Under the pieces are notes generated by a model that was not told the DNA's origin, did not search any database, and was given only the letters and a program-made list of their open reading frames with translations. Of a DNA stretch of 64,000 nt, positions 14,590 through 25,501 are shown piece after piece (the stretch's first letter is position 1; the number at the start of each line of letters is the position of its first letter). The DNA is from Rhynchopus euleeides. Lineage: Eukaryota > Euglenozoa > Diplonemea > Diplonemida > Diplonemidae. The position numbers and the translations under genes were made by a program. The stretch spans positions 372,001-436,000 of the forward strand of contig OY723284.1 of the NCBI GenBank assembly GCA_963210315.1, read 5' to 3'.

Positions 14590-15321
14590 TCACTGAACCT
14601 TTTTATACAGGCTGACCTCCTCGGGCTGGGGCGCGGCGAGGTTTGCTGTGGAGTACTTCTTGTGGAGGAGGAGGGAGTGCACGTGGGCGACGAGCACGAA
14701 AGCGCCTGCCATGAAGGAGAGGGAGGATGTGGAGGTGACGGCGTGCGTCACCGCAACCAGCATCATGAGGAAGATGGTGAAGACGGAGCAGGCACGCGAG
14801 AGGCGCTGCTTCAGCGACAGAGGCATGCGGGGCTGCGAGCGGTAGATGTGCGACACAAGCGACGGGATCCCGTCAGCCAGCAGCAGCGTCACCGGGAGCA
14901 GAGACGTGGCGCAGTGGGAGGAAGACATGACGCTGCGCAGCAGGCAGGCCCAGATGCTCGCGCAGGTCACCACCTCACCCTCCACGGCGTACAGCGCGGT
15001 CAGCGCCATGGCCACCTGGGGTGTGAAGCCGCCCGTCACCCACGCGATGAAAAGAGGGATCTTCATGACAGCGTGCACCATGTCCTTGCCTGTCCGGCGG
15101 GAGACTTCGTCGACAAGCATGGCGAGAGCGCCCCACACAACGGTGGCAACCCACATCCCCTCGACGACACCCGTCACCACCATGCCGGACATCACCATCG
15201 CCGCAGCAGCACCGCTCTCAATGCGGTAGCGGGCGAGCCCTGTGACCAGCCCCACGCAGACAGCGCCCTCAATCAGCCTCTCGGTGCAGTCGTACTCCGG
15301 GAAGTACTCAATGCCTGCCAT
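14590..15321 (-). CDS. Multi-pass membrane protein, unknown function (243 aa)
   Basis: The ATG at 15321 is preferred because the longer frame upstream begins at a non-ATG codon and crosses a pyrimidine-rich tract ending in AG, which looks like a splice acceptor or 5' UTR. The protein starts MAGIEYFPEYDC and has about six hydrophobic stretches, for example around residues 15-30, 38-75, 88-118, 120-160, 185-205 and 208-228. The C-terminus is short and polar (EEVSLYKKVQ). It is a single exon. No known transporter or enzyme motif is visible. Context (next minus-strand gene after a three-exon gene) says nothing about role. Coding status is well supported by the long hydrophobic pattern in one frame only. 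Confidence 0.75.
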   Translation of the reverse strand: MAGIEYFPEYDCTERLIEGAVCVGLVTGLARYRIESGAAAAMVMSGMVVTGVVEGMWVATVVWGALAMLVDEVSRRTGKDMVHAVMKIPLFIAWVTGGFTPQVAMALTALYAVEGEVVTCASIWACLLRSVMSSSHCATSLLPVTLLLADGIPSLVSHIYRSQPRMPLSLKQRLSRACSVFTIFLMMLVAVTHAVTSTSSLSFMAGAFVLVAHVHSLLLHKKYSTANLAAPQPEEVSLYKKVQ

Positions 15322-15603
15322 CTTGACTGCCCTGCTTTTTTTGTGTGGAAAAAGAGAAAAAAAGCACGGGCGGGGGAGCAGCAAGGGGTGGGGAGAGAGA
15401 AGCGGCGAGCTGCTTTTTTTTTGGGGGGGGGGGGTTTTCTCACGGCTTTTTTTTGCGGAGGGCGGGGACTCTTGTGTCGGTTTGGAGGGACACGAAGGTC
15501 GTCTTCTGATGAAAAGCCTGTGTTGATATGTGTATGAAAGCCTTGGCCTGCGGGGGTGTGTGTGCAGGGATGGAGCGGAGCCATTATGAGAGGCAACAGG
15601 AGG

Positions 15604-15670
15604 GGGTGTGCGTGTGTGTTGATCACTTTTTTAGGTGGGTTAACCCTGCACGGGTCCTAGCCCACCCTAA
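15604..15670 (+). repeat. Solo LINE-type 3' stem-loop with GT/CA tail
   Basis: Read on plus, a GT-rich run is followed by TTGATCACTTTTTTAGG and a nested stem-loop: outer arms TTAGGTGGG and CCCACCCTAA (one bulge), inner arms ACCC and GGGT around TGCAC. The same structure ends the large LINE at 38117-38192 and recurs near 34260 and 34500. Because a LINE is read stem-loop first and tail last, this copy points along the minus strand. It is probably a heavily 5'-truncated LINE copy or a SINE tail. Confidence 0.65.
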
Positions 15671-16534
15671 AGGGTGTGTGTGATGAGGCATAGGTGACTG
15701 CATCAGCAAAGAGCTGTGCCCATCAGGGGAACCTCACCCACCAAGGGTGGTTGGCATGGGCCCTGGGGGGAAAGGGGGAGGCCCACACTCTCTCAGGGGT
15801 AGGCGAGGAGTGGGTGGGTGGGGGGTATGCATGCCTGGCAATCGAGGCAATCGCCAGAAGGCGGCGGCTTCCTTCCTTCTTTCCTTCTTTTCTTCCTTCC
15901 TTCCCCCGCCGAGGAAACACCCTCTTTTCTCTTGGTGATGCCATGGCAAATGCACATGGCACAAACGAAGAAAAAGGAAAGGCGCTCACCACACCGACGC
16001 AACCCGGAGAACGCACCAAAGGGCGCAAAATCCAGGCACGACTCTAACACCACTTCTATCGCCTGGGCGATGGCTAGACGACAATCCCTACGCATGCGCT
16101 GATCGGCACATTCCCCCACGGCTGTACCGGGGGGGGGGGGGTGTGGGGAGGTCCGAGAAACCGGGAGGGAGGGTGTCGAAAAGAAGATCCGGACGGGCCA
16201 GGGCCTCTCCCTCGAAGAAATTGTGAATCCCCCCCCTCCCCCACCTACCACCACCACCACCACCCCACAACACCCCTGGTGTAGCCAACCGAGGGCAGCC
16301 CCGCTGAGAAACCGTGCCGAGGAGCACGCCAGGGTGGGGAAGGGAGGAGGGGGGGATGAGGAGGGCGGGGGGATCGGGGAGAAGATGCGGCAGCAGGGGG
16401 GGTTTGATCGTCGAGAGTGAATGGAAAAGTAAATCTCCCAGCACCTTCTCGCAATGTTAGTCCTTTTGTAGTCACTACACCAGGCAGCGGGGGGGGGGGG
16501 GGGTGGGTGGGCGGGCTACCCCCTGCTGAGAGAA

Positions 16535-19070
16535 TCACTTTGCCTTTGCGGCGTATGCGGTGACCGCCTCCACCCAGAGGGGGTATCTGTAGACGTGGTT
16601 TTTGAAGTACATTTTGCAGTCCTCCTGCAGGAATGCTGTTTGGAAGAACGCGGTGTTGGCAGTGTCGGCGGGCTCAGGCGGGCTCTTCGCAAGCCACACA
16701 CGCCAGTAGCCAAAATCAGCCACCCCGTTGTCCAGAAGTTTCAGGTCGGCAGACGTCGCAACCACAAACTTCCCATCACGCGCGGAACGCGTGGCCTTGG
16801 CCCTCTTCGTCTGCGAGCGGGGCCGCTTCACACCGCTCTGCACCCCCGACGCCCCCTTCTGCGCCTTGCCTCCGGCACGCACCCTGTCTCGCTCTTCGGT
16901 CATCGCCTTGAAGCTGCCTTCCTCAACCTCGCCTGTTTGGGATGGGGGGGGGGGGGGGGGGTAGGGGGGGTCAAATGGGGGTGACAAACACGATTTTTCA
17001 AAAAACCGGCGCAGAGGCCCCAAAGCCCCCGTAAACCCTCCAAACCCCCCCAGATCGGTCCGGAAACCCATCGAACCCCACTTTTCCACCATTCCGGGCA
17101 CCTCAGGTGCCCGAATTGGGGTACCTAAATTTTGTGCCACCGTTTGGTACCGTACAGTGCCACTGTGTGGGAGGTTGGAAAAGAAAATGCCCCAACACAC
17201 CACATCTGAGGGTTGCAATGCATGTTGCTTGCCAACCACGTCATCCGGTGGGTGTCAGGCGCTATGTAGGTGGCATTAGCCAGGTCTTCGATGTGTTCTG
17301 GCTTGTATATATACCTCCCTGCCTGCGGCACAGGCACTGCCTTTGTCCCCCACACCAGCCACAGAGAGCGTATTGTACTCGGTCCACGGTTGCTGATTCA
17401 TTGTGATGCGTTGTATCCTCGAGTGAACGTCACACACTAGTGGCACCACCACCCGCCATCCGAGAGCTGTATTGACTTTGCGCGCTTCCGTTGTATTCAC
17501 CTCGCCACGCATATTGCACCGTTCAGTACCAGTGCTCTTGGGCCAGGCAAAGTAGACCGCAGCAACTACCAATTCTGGCACAATGGGTACCACGACAGCG
17601 CACTTCATGTGTTCCCGGAATGTACAGCTCGTGTTGCAACAGTCGTTGTCAACACATCCCGGTTGTGGAGCACTGCTGCACAGGAATCACACGACCATCT
17701 GGACTGTTCCGTACCTACAGGCAGCCTCCCGGTGCATGGTGGCAGGGAGGTATATATACAAGCCAGAACACATCGAAGACCTGGCTAATGCCACCTACAT
17801 AGCGCCTGACACCCACCGGATGACGTGGTTGGCAAGCAACATGCATTGCAACCCTCAGATGTGGTGTGTTGGGGCATTTTCTTTTCCAACCTCCCACACA
17901 GTGGCACTGTACGGTACCAAACGGTGGCACAAAATTTAGGTACCCCAATTCGGGCACCTGAGGTGCCCGGAATGGTGGAAAAGTGGGGTTCGATGGGTTT
18001 CCGGACCGATCTGGGGGGGTTTGGAGGGTTTACGGGGGCTTTGGGGCCTCTGCGCCGGTTTTTTGAAAAATCGTGTTTGTCCACGTAAAAGGGTGGCATT
18101 TGACCCCCCCTAGGGGGGGGGGGGGGGGGAGGGGTGGGTGGAGGTGGCGGCAGTGGTGTCCGAGCGGGTCGCCCGCAATCTCTAAAAGCAGAGGGAAGGG
18201 CAAATCACTTTAGCGCACTAAAGGGTTGAGCCGCACCCCCCCCCCTCTCCTCACCCCGAAACCCCCCTCCCTCCCTGTTCAATCATGCCAGAAATGCGTG
18301 TCTCCATACCGGATCGTTCCTTGTGAAAAGCCTCCCATTTGTTCATGGTGGAGATGTACCAGCCTGCAGCTTTGTGGTCCTTGTCGTACTTCCGGACCTA
18401 CAAGAGGGTGTGTGTATGTGTGGCAGATACGGGCTGGCAAGGCTATCATTTGACACTGCCAGGTCATCCTGTTGTGGTAAATCGTGCTCCTTTCGCTTTC
18501 TTGTAGGCACCCTGTCCGGCAACTGTGGGAGAACCAGTTCCGGACTACATTTTGTTGAGCGCACAAAGAAAGGCGCCGTCGGTCTCGCGGCTTTTGGTTC
18601 ACGTGTTCCACAAAGAATAGAAGGCAGTGCCATACCCGCTCCTCGAAGTCCGCCGTCTTCTGATTCATCTCGTCGGTGTTGTGCGCAATCTCGAAGCGCA
18701 TTGTCACAATGAGCTTGTGAAACTTTTCACGACGGGACTTTCCAAGCTGCCCGGGGAAGGTCTGGTTAATCCATGTGCAGAACTCTGCGCGATCCTTCTC
18801 CCACGCCCGACGCACCTCCGCGCTCATCCCCCTGGCGGCCTCTGTGTAAGCGCCGTGCCGCCTGCCGGTGGGTGGGTGAGCGAGTTCAAAGGCTCTCATC
18901 AAACACGCGTGCTCGATGTCCTCTCTTCTGCCGGTAGCTTACTTGACATACAAACGAAAAGAAAAGGCAATAGCTTGGTGTCGGTAACACCGAGCGAACT
19001 CCGATGACGACGCGACCTCCACTGTCTCGACGGGGTACTCGCGGGCTTGGGTGGAGAGGGAGTGAATCAT
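16535..19070 (-). CDS. Three-exon gene of unknown function (about 324 aa)
   Basis: The model has exon 1 19070-18991, intron 18990-18928, exon 2 18927-18431, intron 18430-16933 and exon 3 16932-16535. Phases fit exactly at both joins and the total is 325 codons including stop. Intron 2 begins GTATCT and ends in a long C tract followed by CCCAAACAG; it contains a 1.15-kb foldback element. The first donor, GTGTTA, is the weakest part of the model. Exon 2 is charged and mostly helical in look (REDIEHACLMRAFELAH, SRREKFHKLIVTMRFEIAH). Exon 3 has a basic stretch (KRPRSQTKRAKATR) that could be a nuclear localisation signal, then a W/Y/F-rich end. I thought of a KIX-like fold for exon 2 but the match is too loose to name. 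Function is unknown. Confidence 0.6.
16962..18112. mobile_element. Foldback element with identical 340-bp arms, inside an intron
   Basis: Arms 16984-17323 and 17741-18080 are reverse complements of equal length and appear identical; they are separated by a 417-bp loop. Outside them the termini ggggggg-tcaaatg also match in inverted form, and a TA dinucleotide lies directly outside both ends (16962-16963 and 18111-18112). A TA duplication suggests a Tc1/mariner-type target, but the neighbouring G tracts make this uncertain. No transposase is encoded. The plus-strand frame in the right arm (RYIYKPEHIEDLANATY) is reasonably protein-like and is mirrored in the left arm, so the arms may derive from a coding gene. 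Arm identity points to a recent origin or gene conversion. Confidence 0.8.
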
Positions 19071-19189
19071 CCGCAGGTTCAGAGGAGAAGACAAGAAGGG
19101 GTGGCAGGCAGAGCCCACAGCACAACAGGCAGGGGCGTCAGGGCTGCATCCGACAGTGGCTACCTACACACTAGTGCCCGCTGCACTGC

Positions 19190-19648
19190 ACCATCTCCAT
19201 CCCGAAGGAGAGCTTGGTGGCGGGAAGAGGCAGTTCCCGCTGTGCAACGGGCGGGATAAAGAGGGGATATTGCCAAGCTTAGAGAAGCATCTTCCGCTTG
19301 TACACAAGAGGCAGGGTGCCAGGGATGGTGTGGGGATGTGGTGCATCACACAGCACTTCGTGACTGTCGAGGCTGACTGAAGCCAGGGTCATGAAGGTGT
19401 GTGATAAGGGAAGCGGGGCTGGAGGAGAAAACACCGTCCTGTGCGTTTGCATCCACCAATGTTTGTTGGACAACTGTAACCCACAAGTGTGTCATGTGCA
19501 AAAAATTGTGCGGCAACTGCTGGGACTCACACATCCCAACACACATGGATTCGACGAAGCGAAGAACGGAAAGACTGTGTCCAGTACACATCTGAAGAGA
19601 GGGGTGCCGAAGGATACCCCTCGATCGCCAGTCGACGGCCAGACCGTG
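19190..19648. repeat. 3' flank shared by the DUF4116 gene copies
   Basis: This 450 bp lies just downstream of the minus-strand DUF4116 gene and matches 30500-30919 and 62465-62898 in order, including ggagagcttggtggcggg, cacttcgtgac and gcccaaag words. It shows that the gene copies were duplicated with their flanks. Confidence 0.75.
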
Positions 19649-21499
19649 TCACTGATGCCCAAAGTCCTGCAGGTATAACCAACACACGACCACCGCCGGA
19701 CACACAAAGACACACACGGACGGGCAGGCCATCAGGAGATTGTGCAGCCAGGCCATCGCCGTGAAGAGGCGGTAATGGCGGACTTGCGGCTCGGCGTGCT
19801 GCAGCACACCATCACCCGAGCGCAGCACGGCAGCCGCCACGACCCACTCGTCGTCCTGATGATGCGGGGCGTGTGCCAGGTTGTGCCCGTCGAGGCACAC
19901 GCAGTACAGCGCCACGTTGCGGTGCGTGCGGAGCTCCACCGAAGCGTGCCGGAACGATGTCGAGTCGCTCCACACCGCAAGGCGGACCAGCTCCCACTCG
20001 CCACGCACCGCCTCCGTGCAGTGCTCCAGGGCACCGCCGTGTGTCTGCAGGGCCAGCTTCGCAAGGGAGCGTCGGGAGCGGGACTTCAGCTTCAGCCTTG
20101 TGCCGGCGAAGGCGAAGCAGCAGCCGTGCTGCTGCACACAGCGCTGCACAAACTCTGCATTGTGACGCAGGGCTTTCGTTGCAAACTCAAACGCACGATA
20201 GTCACGCGACACGGCTAACGTCACCAGCTCTTCGTCCGCACGCAGCGACGCCAGAGCATGGGCCAGCATCAGCGGGTCGCGCTTCACTGCTTCCAGCACC
20301 ACATCCCGCATCCCCCTGACGCGTGGCATCGCCCACTGGAAGTTGCTGGGGCACATACCGATGCACTCCAGCACGAAGGCTGCATCCCCACGGAGGCTCT
20401 CTCCTGCATGGCGTAGGGTCTCCCGTGGTGTGGTGCGCACTGCCTGCAGCACCACGTCCCGGTCCTGCTGCAGTCGCGGGCTGGCATATTCCAACATACA
20501 ACCATTCAACCGCACAGCCGCTAACGCAAGGTCGCGGTTGTCCCTCAGATGCTTGGGTGCATGTTCGAAGGCATATCTGCAATCCTTCACGACACGGAGG
20601 ACAAAGTCGATGTCATTCGCCATCTTTTTGTGGCACGGCTCAGAAAGGAACCACGAATCGGAAAGGAGACCCCCTGCACCACCCGTGGTAATCGCCTTGT
20701 GTGCAAGGTCTTTGTCCTTCTTCAGGCGCTCACTGGCAAACCGAATAGCATAGCCATTCTGCGAAACAGCAGCACGCACCACCTCCTCGTCATCCTGCAG
20801 CTCAGCCACTGCACCCCGCAGGGCGTGCCCCTTCCTGCGGACACACTGCAGCACAAAGTCACGGTCAGCACGCAGCATAAAGGCACGGTCGCCGTGCAGC
20901 TCGGTGAAGTTCTCAAGGTAGCTACAATCACGCTCGGAGCAGGCAGGCAAGGTGGTGGCAAACACACTCTCGTCCCGCATCACGTCAGCTGTGGCATGCA
21001 CCACCACTTCCTTGTTGACGGCCATCGCAAGGAGCACGAACTGCACGTCGTTCCGCAGACGGTGGGTGGCATGTGCAAAGTTGCTGAAGGAGATCTCGAT
21101 TGCCGCCATCACACACTGCTCGTCGTTCCGCAGACGGTGGGTGGCATGTGCAAAGTTGCTGGAGGAGATCTTGATTGCCGCCATCACACACTGCTCGTCG
21201 TCGCGTACAAACTCGGGTGTGCTGCTGAACTCCACACTCCGGGAGCTGATATCGTCGAGGAAGCCCGTCGCCAGGATCTCCACCTCCAGCACACACCCGC
21301 CGTACAGAGCAGCGCACTGCGACACCTCCTCGTCGGCACTGGGCTCAACCCGCTCCCCGTCGACGAAGAAGGCGGTGCTGCGTGGACACACCCCGAGCGC
21401 GTCTGCGGCACGTTCGCACAGCGACGCCAGCGTGTCGTCATCCAACACCTCCACAACATGTTGAACCTGTGTGGCGGGGTCCGCAACAAACACCTCCAT
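19649..21499 (-). CDS. Ubiquitin-like / DUF4116-repeat protein with hydrophobic tail, copy 1 (616 aa)
   Basis: The ATG start MEVFVADPATQ is shared with copy 2. Residues 1-78 look like a ubiquitin-like fold (VEVLDDDTLASLCERAADAL, then a short beta-rich stretch). The body consists of about ten units of roughly 45 residues with the pattern L-x-x-D-x-x-FV-x-x-AV, as in DUF4116 repeats of protists, some bacteria and large viruses. Two adjacent units (RNDEQCVMAAI...) are nearly identical, so the array has grown by recent unit duplication. The C-terminal 40 residues are hydrophobic with several Cys, perhaps a membrane anchor. The copy has fewer units than copy 2. It is a single exon. The biochemical role of DUF4116 is not known; the repeat form suggests a binding scaffold. 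Confidence 0.88.
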   Translation of the reverse strand: MEVFVADPATQVQHVVEVLDDDTLASLCERAADALGVCPRSTAFFVDGERVEPSADEEVSQCAALYGGCVLEVEILATGFLDDISSRSVEFSSTPEFVRDDEQCVMAAIKISSSNFAHATHRLRNDEQCVMAAIEISFSNFAHATHRLRNDVQFVLLAMAVNKEVVVHATADVMRDESVFATTLPACSERDCSYLENFTELHGDRAFMLRADRDFVLQCVRRKGHALRGAVAELQDDEEVVRAAVSQNGYAIRFASERLKKDKDLAHKAITTGGAGGLLSDSWFLSEPCHKKMANDIDFVLRVVKDCRYAFEHAPKHLRDNRDLALAAVRLNGCMLEYASPRLQQDRDVVLQAVRTTPRETLRHAGESLRGDAAFVLECIGMCPSNFQWAMPRVRGMRDVVLEAVKRDPLMLAHALASLRADEELVTLAVSRDYRAFEFATKALRHNAEFVQRCVQQHGCCFAFAGTRLKLKSRSRRSLAKLALQTHGGALEHCTEAVRGEWELVRLAVWSDSTSFRHASVELRTHRNVALYCVCLDGHNLAHAPHHQDDEWVVAAAVLRSGDGVLQHAEPQVRHYRLFTAMAWLHNLLMACPSVCVFVCPAVVVCWLYLQDFGHQ

Positions 21500-21940
21500 C
21501 GGGACGGGACAGCCTCACTCCACCTGCTGTTGGTGGTGTGTGCGTGTGTGTGTTGCAGACAAACACCAGATCCTGACCTGCACGGCCACACACACACAGG
21601 AAGGCACGGCACTTCTTGCAGTCTTTCAGGTTCAGCCCCCATCATCCGCATCTCGGGTGCCTTACTGGGGGGGTTCAAATACAAGCCGTACCTACCCCCC
21701 CCCCCTAGGCCCCCGGATGTCCTTGAGAAAAACTGTAATTTTTTTGGAATATTCCGGTCTGGAGGTCAACAGTGCAAAACCGCCCCCAGACCCACCCCAG
21801 ATATGAATTTCTGGTGGTTTTTACCCACTTTTGGGCCCACCAACCCTCATTTTTGGCCATTTTTTCGCTTTTCTGGGGTGAATCCTGTGCAGGGTGGTTG
21901 CAGGGCCATTTTGGGGCAAAAATGTGCATTGTAACGCACT

Positions 21941-22930
21941 TCTACTGGTCCTAGAGTCCCTGGATGGTATACAATGTACCCCAGGGATGCCTAGGGTACG
22001 TTTTGCACCCGAAAACCACCCAAAATGGGGTCTAGTTGCCCAAATTTTGACTTTTTTCCCTAAAATTGGGACTTTTACCCCACACGGGCGAATACCCCAT
22101 TTTTCACAGTTTTTTCAAAAAATTGGTCCGAATTTAGGCAATTCGGTGTCGAAAACCTGTTCCAACAGGCCCGTACACCCCTTTTAGGGCTTACCCAGTG
22201 GTTTCTGGGTGGTTATAGGGTTGCAGGGTGCCTAGAACACGGTTGCAGGGTGTGTGCAGGGTCCTACAACATCGTCGCAGGGTCCTTTTTTTGGGTAAAA
22301 AAACGCATTTTCACGTGATTCTACTGGTCCTTGAGGCCCTGGATGGTATACAATGTACCCCAGGGATGTCTAGGGTACGTTTTGCACCCGAAAAACACCC
22401 AAAATGGGGTCTAGTTGCCCTAATTTTGACCTTTTTTCCCTAAAATTGGGACTTTTACCCCACACGGGCGAATCCCCCGTTCTTCACAGTTTTTTCAAAA
22501 TATCGGACCGAATTTGGGCAATTCGGTGTCGAAAACCTGTTCCAACAGGCCCGTACACCCCTTTTAGGGCAGACCCAGTGGTTTCTGGGTGGTTATAGGG
22601 TTGTAGGGTGCCTCCAACATGGTCGCAGGGTGTGTGCAGGGTGTGTGCAGGGTGGTTGCAGGGTCCTTTTTTTGGGTAAAAAACGCATTTTCACGTGATT
22701 CTACTGGTCCTAGAGGCCCTGGATGGTATACAATGTGCCCCAGGGATGTCTAGGGTACGTTTTTCACCCGAAAACCACCCAAAATGGGGTCTAGTTGCCC
22801 CGATTTTGACATTTTTTCATGAAAATCGGGGTTTTGCCCAAAATGGGTAAAACCCCCTTTTTTCACCGAATATTCAAAAATTCGGACCGAGAAAGGGCAA
22901 CTAAGTGTGAAAAACCGGTTTCATTGGGTC
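21941..22930. repeat. Three tandem 380-bp repeats
   Basis: The phrase tctactggtcct plus ggatggtatacaatgt starts at 21941, 22320 and 22700, giving a period of 379-380 bp. Each unit continues with ctagggtacg, acccaaaatggggtctagtt and (in the first two) ttccaacaggcccgtacacc. Unit junctions contain a short gcagggtgtgt minisatellite (about 22219-22284 and 22599-22669). The third unit is diverged in its second half. No coding capacity. Confidence 0.9.
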
Positions 22931-23051
22931 CCCAGACATATTTTTGAGGCGGGTACACCCATTCCAGGTGCCAATAGCCCGTGTTTGGGGTTGGAAAAAA
23001 ATTTATTACAAAATTTTCCCGTACATCCGGGGGCCTACCCCCCCCCCCCCG

Positions 23052-23100
23052 CTTGTAATTGTCCGCCTTGGGGCCTCCTCGGGGGGCGGACAATTACAAG
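23052..23100. repeat. Perfect 16-bp inverted repeat (hairpin)
   Basis: Arms cttgtaattgtccgcc (23052-23067) and ggcggacaattacaag (23085-23100) are exact reverse complements around a 17-base loop. There is no T run after it and no gene close by, so a terminator role is not supported. It may be the end of a small element. Confidence 0.85.
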
Positions 23101-23828
23101 GGTTATACTGGGTACGAAGGCCTGCAGTGCGAGTGGTTGGGTTGGCGGGAGTTGGGGGTGTTCAGTGACCCCCTAACACCCCTGCTGATGTCGGTGGGCA
23201 ACACAGAAGATGGGCGAACGAGCAGGTCATCCCGCTTATGCCCGGCGCCACCAGGAAGTTGTGCCATGCAGTGGAATGGGGGGGGTCGGAGGGGTCGGAA
23301 GGGGGTCAGAAAATGGGGGTCGGAACCAAGTATTCCTGGGACTTTGGCCTTTTTGGGCCCAAAAAGGGGTCGGGATTCCACTTTTTCTCCAAGGGTTTTT
23401 CGGGGGGGAAATGGCGCGCAATCCCCCTCGCGGGAAATGGAACACTATCGACACATGTCACTCAACACGGGGGAATGGGGAGGGGAGAGGTTGTGGTGAA
23501 ACGCACACACCTCGACCTGTGATGAGGTGAGATGTGGCTCTGCAATTACGGCACTACGCGTGCCGTAAACTCGAATGACCTGCTTTCTCCGTGTTCCATT
23601 TCCTCCTTCATTGCATGAGGCTACACAAGAAAATCCCCCCATCCCCGCCACACAACCAGTGTGAGTGTGGTGTGTGGGTATTGGACGCCCTGTGTGATGA
23701 GAGATAGTGGCAACACAACAGCAACATGCCAGGCAAGGGGTGCCAAAAATGGGTTTTCGGTGCGTTATTGTAACGACCCCTTCCTATGCCCAGTGGCACA
23801 AGCTCAAGGATTTGGTTGCTCGACATAC

Positions 23829-24543
23829 GGGGGGTCTGGGGGGCGGAGCCCCCCAGCCGCCGGAGGCCACGGTAGTGAACGCCTGGCTCTTGACTGGGGA
23901 ACAACGCCGGGTTTTGGCTGGAACAACCGAAAAAGGGGCGGGTGTCCGGAGGATTCATCTTCATCCCCCACTAGAATACCACCTGCCCCCGAAAAACTTC
24001 ACCCAGAAAACCTGTGGGGAAAAAATCCCACCTAAAAAACCCAAGGAGAAAAAAAAATTCCCTCCCTATAAACATGCTTGCTGCTAAATGATATTGACAT
24101 TGGGACTTTCGGGGTCCTCGCAGTTTTTTTGGTGGCGAGACATGTGCATTTTTTTTGGGGGCGAGATTGGGTGGGTGGGGGTGGGTGGGCGCAGCCCCCC
24201 CACCCACCCGGTGGCAGGCATGTCGCTAAGCGTCGGCCGTCGACCCGGTGATTTTGGGTTTCCACCCCCCATTAAAAAGCGTCAACCCGGCTACACTGGT
24301 TCGACGGTCGACGTCGAACGTTTTGCAGGAACATATGCTCGCGACCGTGGCCTCCGGCGGCTGGGGGGCTCCGCCCCCCAGACCCCCCTGGAGCCCTTCG
24401 ATACCCATCAAGTCAGGGAGTCCAACCACTCCAGTAGCCTCAGGAGGACGCAGCCAACTCACACAGAATCTACGCCCACAATGAACAGATGTTCACTACC
24501 GTGGCCTCCGGCGGTTGGGGGGCTCTGCCCCCCAGACCCCCCT
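23829..24543. repeat. Three copies of a GC-rich palindromic dispersed repeat
   Basis: Copies at 23829-23880 (minus orientation), 24343-24388 and 24482-24543 share accgtggcctccggcggct followed by gggggct-ccgccccccag and acccccc. The core is self-complementary and would form a GC hairpin. The third copy extends left with atgaacagatgttcact, as does a fourth copy at 48358-48421. Size near 60 bp and scattered position suggest a miniature mobile repeat. Confidence 0.8.
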
Positions 24544-25094
24544 TGTAGCGTGTGCTCATGGCCAAGCCACGGCACCAAAAAGGTGGCTCATTGTCGACAC
24601 TTTGACGCACAGTAAATGGCCCCCAATAACGCAAAAAAATTTGAGTAGGGTCGCCGTGAAGAGAGTTTGAACCGTTGATGCCAAAAACGACCCTCTTGTG
24701 TGGAAGAACGACGCTGTGCCACCCCCATTTTCCTAACAAACTCGCCCCCCAAAAAAAGTGTATTGGGATTCCGAAATTTGGCCCAAAAATCTCACATTTA
24801 GCAGCATGCATGCCTATAAAAACCCAAAGAGAAAAAAAGTGCAATCCTGAATCGGGACTTGGACTCCACATTTAGCTTCATACTTGGTCGGAACGTTTGC
24901 ACTATTTCTCAAGGGTCGGAAAATGGGGTTGCAAACTCGGGGGTCGGAGTATGAGGGGTCGGCCCCCCTCCCGACCCCCTCCGACCCCCCCCCCCCCCAC
25001 ACAGGGTTGCAAAACCCCGTCCTTTTGAATATTTGGAACTTCTGCGGATCGTAGTGGGGTAATTTCGTGGATAGAAGTACCAAGCTTCACTCAT

Positions 25095-25136
25095 CATAGA
25101 TGTACCGCCCTTGGAAAAAAAAGGGGAAAAAGGGCG
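25095..25136 (+). repeat. Left terminal inverted repeat of hAT element
   Basis: 42 bp, perfect reverse complement of 29886-29927. It begins CATAG with GATGTACC following, close to the CA-G-TGTA style of hAT ends. Confidence 0.93.
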
Positions 25137-25501
25137 CCCCAGGGGCACTTAGCCCTTTTTCGAAAAAGGGCTCCTGAGGGGCGAATCTACCGCTAAAAAA
25201 CGGGCAAAAAGGGCGAAAAATGGCCGAAAAAAAAAGGGCGTTCCTCAAAAAAGGGCGGGTCAGGGGCGGAAAAATGGGGGTTTTCTGGGTGGGCTACTGG
25301 ACTTTATTTGGGCACACAGAGGTGCCTTGCGCCACGTGGCGCACGGCAGCTGGCAAGCTGACCATGGCCAATTGGCTACGCACGAGGGAGGAAATGTAGA
25401 TGTGTAAAGCCGCTTGGACTGGGCGGCAACCCGTGTAACGTGTAACAACAACAACCTATTTTCGCGAGCAGCCGAACGTGCTGCACCGTGCACAGGTTCT
25501 C

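Larger units (their letters stand above)
21500..25094. other. Gene-free repeat region
   Basis: No gene is visible. The stretch holds a possible end of a TIR element (caaatacaagccgtacct near 21677), three tandem 380-bp repeats, a perfect hairpin, GC-rich palindromic repeats and ggtcgga-rich low-complexity sequence near 23285 and 24915-24990. An inverted repeat pair (gctgctaaatg at 24079 and its complement at 24797) brackets about 730 bp and may be a further small element. Confidence 0.6.

Noticed and set aside
18431-18927. KIX-like domain in exon 2 of the three-exon gene
   Set aside because: The spacing of FP, Arg and helix residues is only loosely similar; not enough to name the domain.
22200-22284. 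Telomere-like repeat
   Set aside because: The gcagggt / ttatagggt words are irregular and belong to the junction of the 380-bp repeats.
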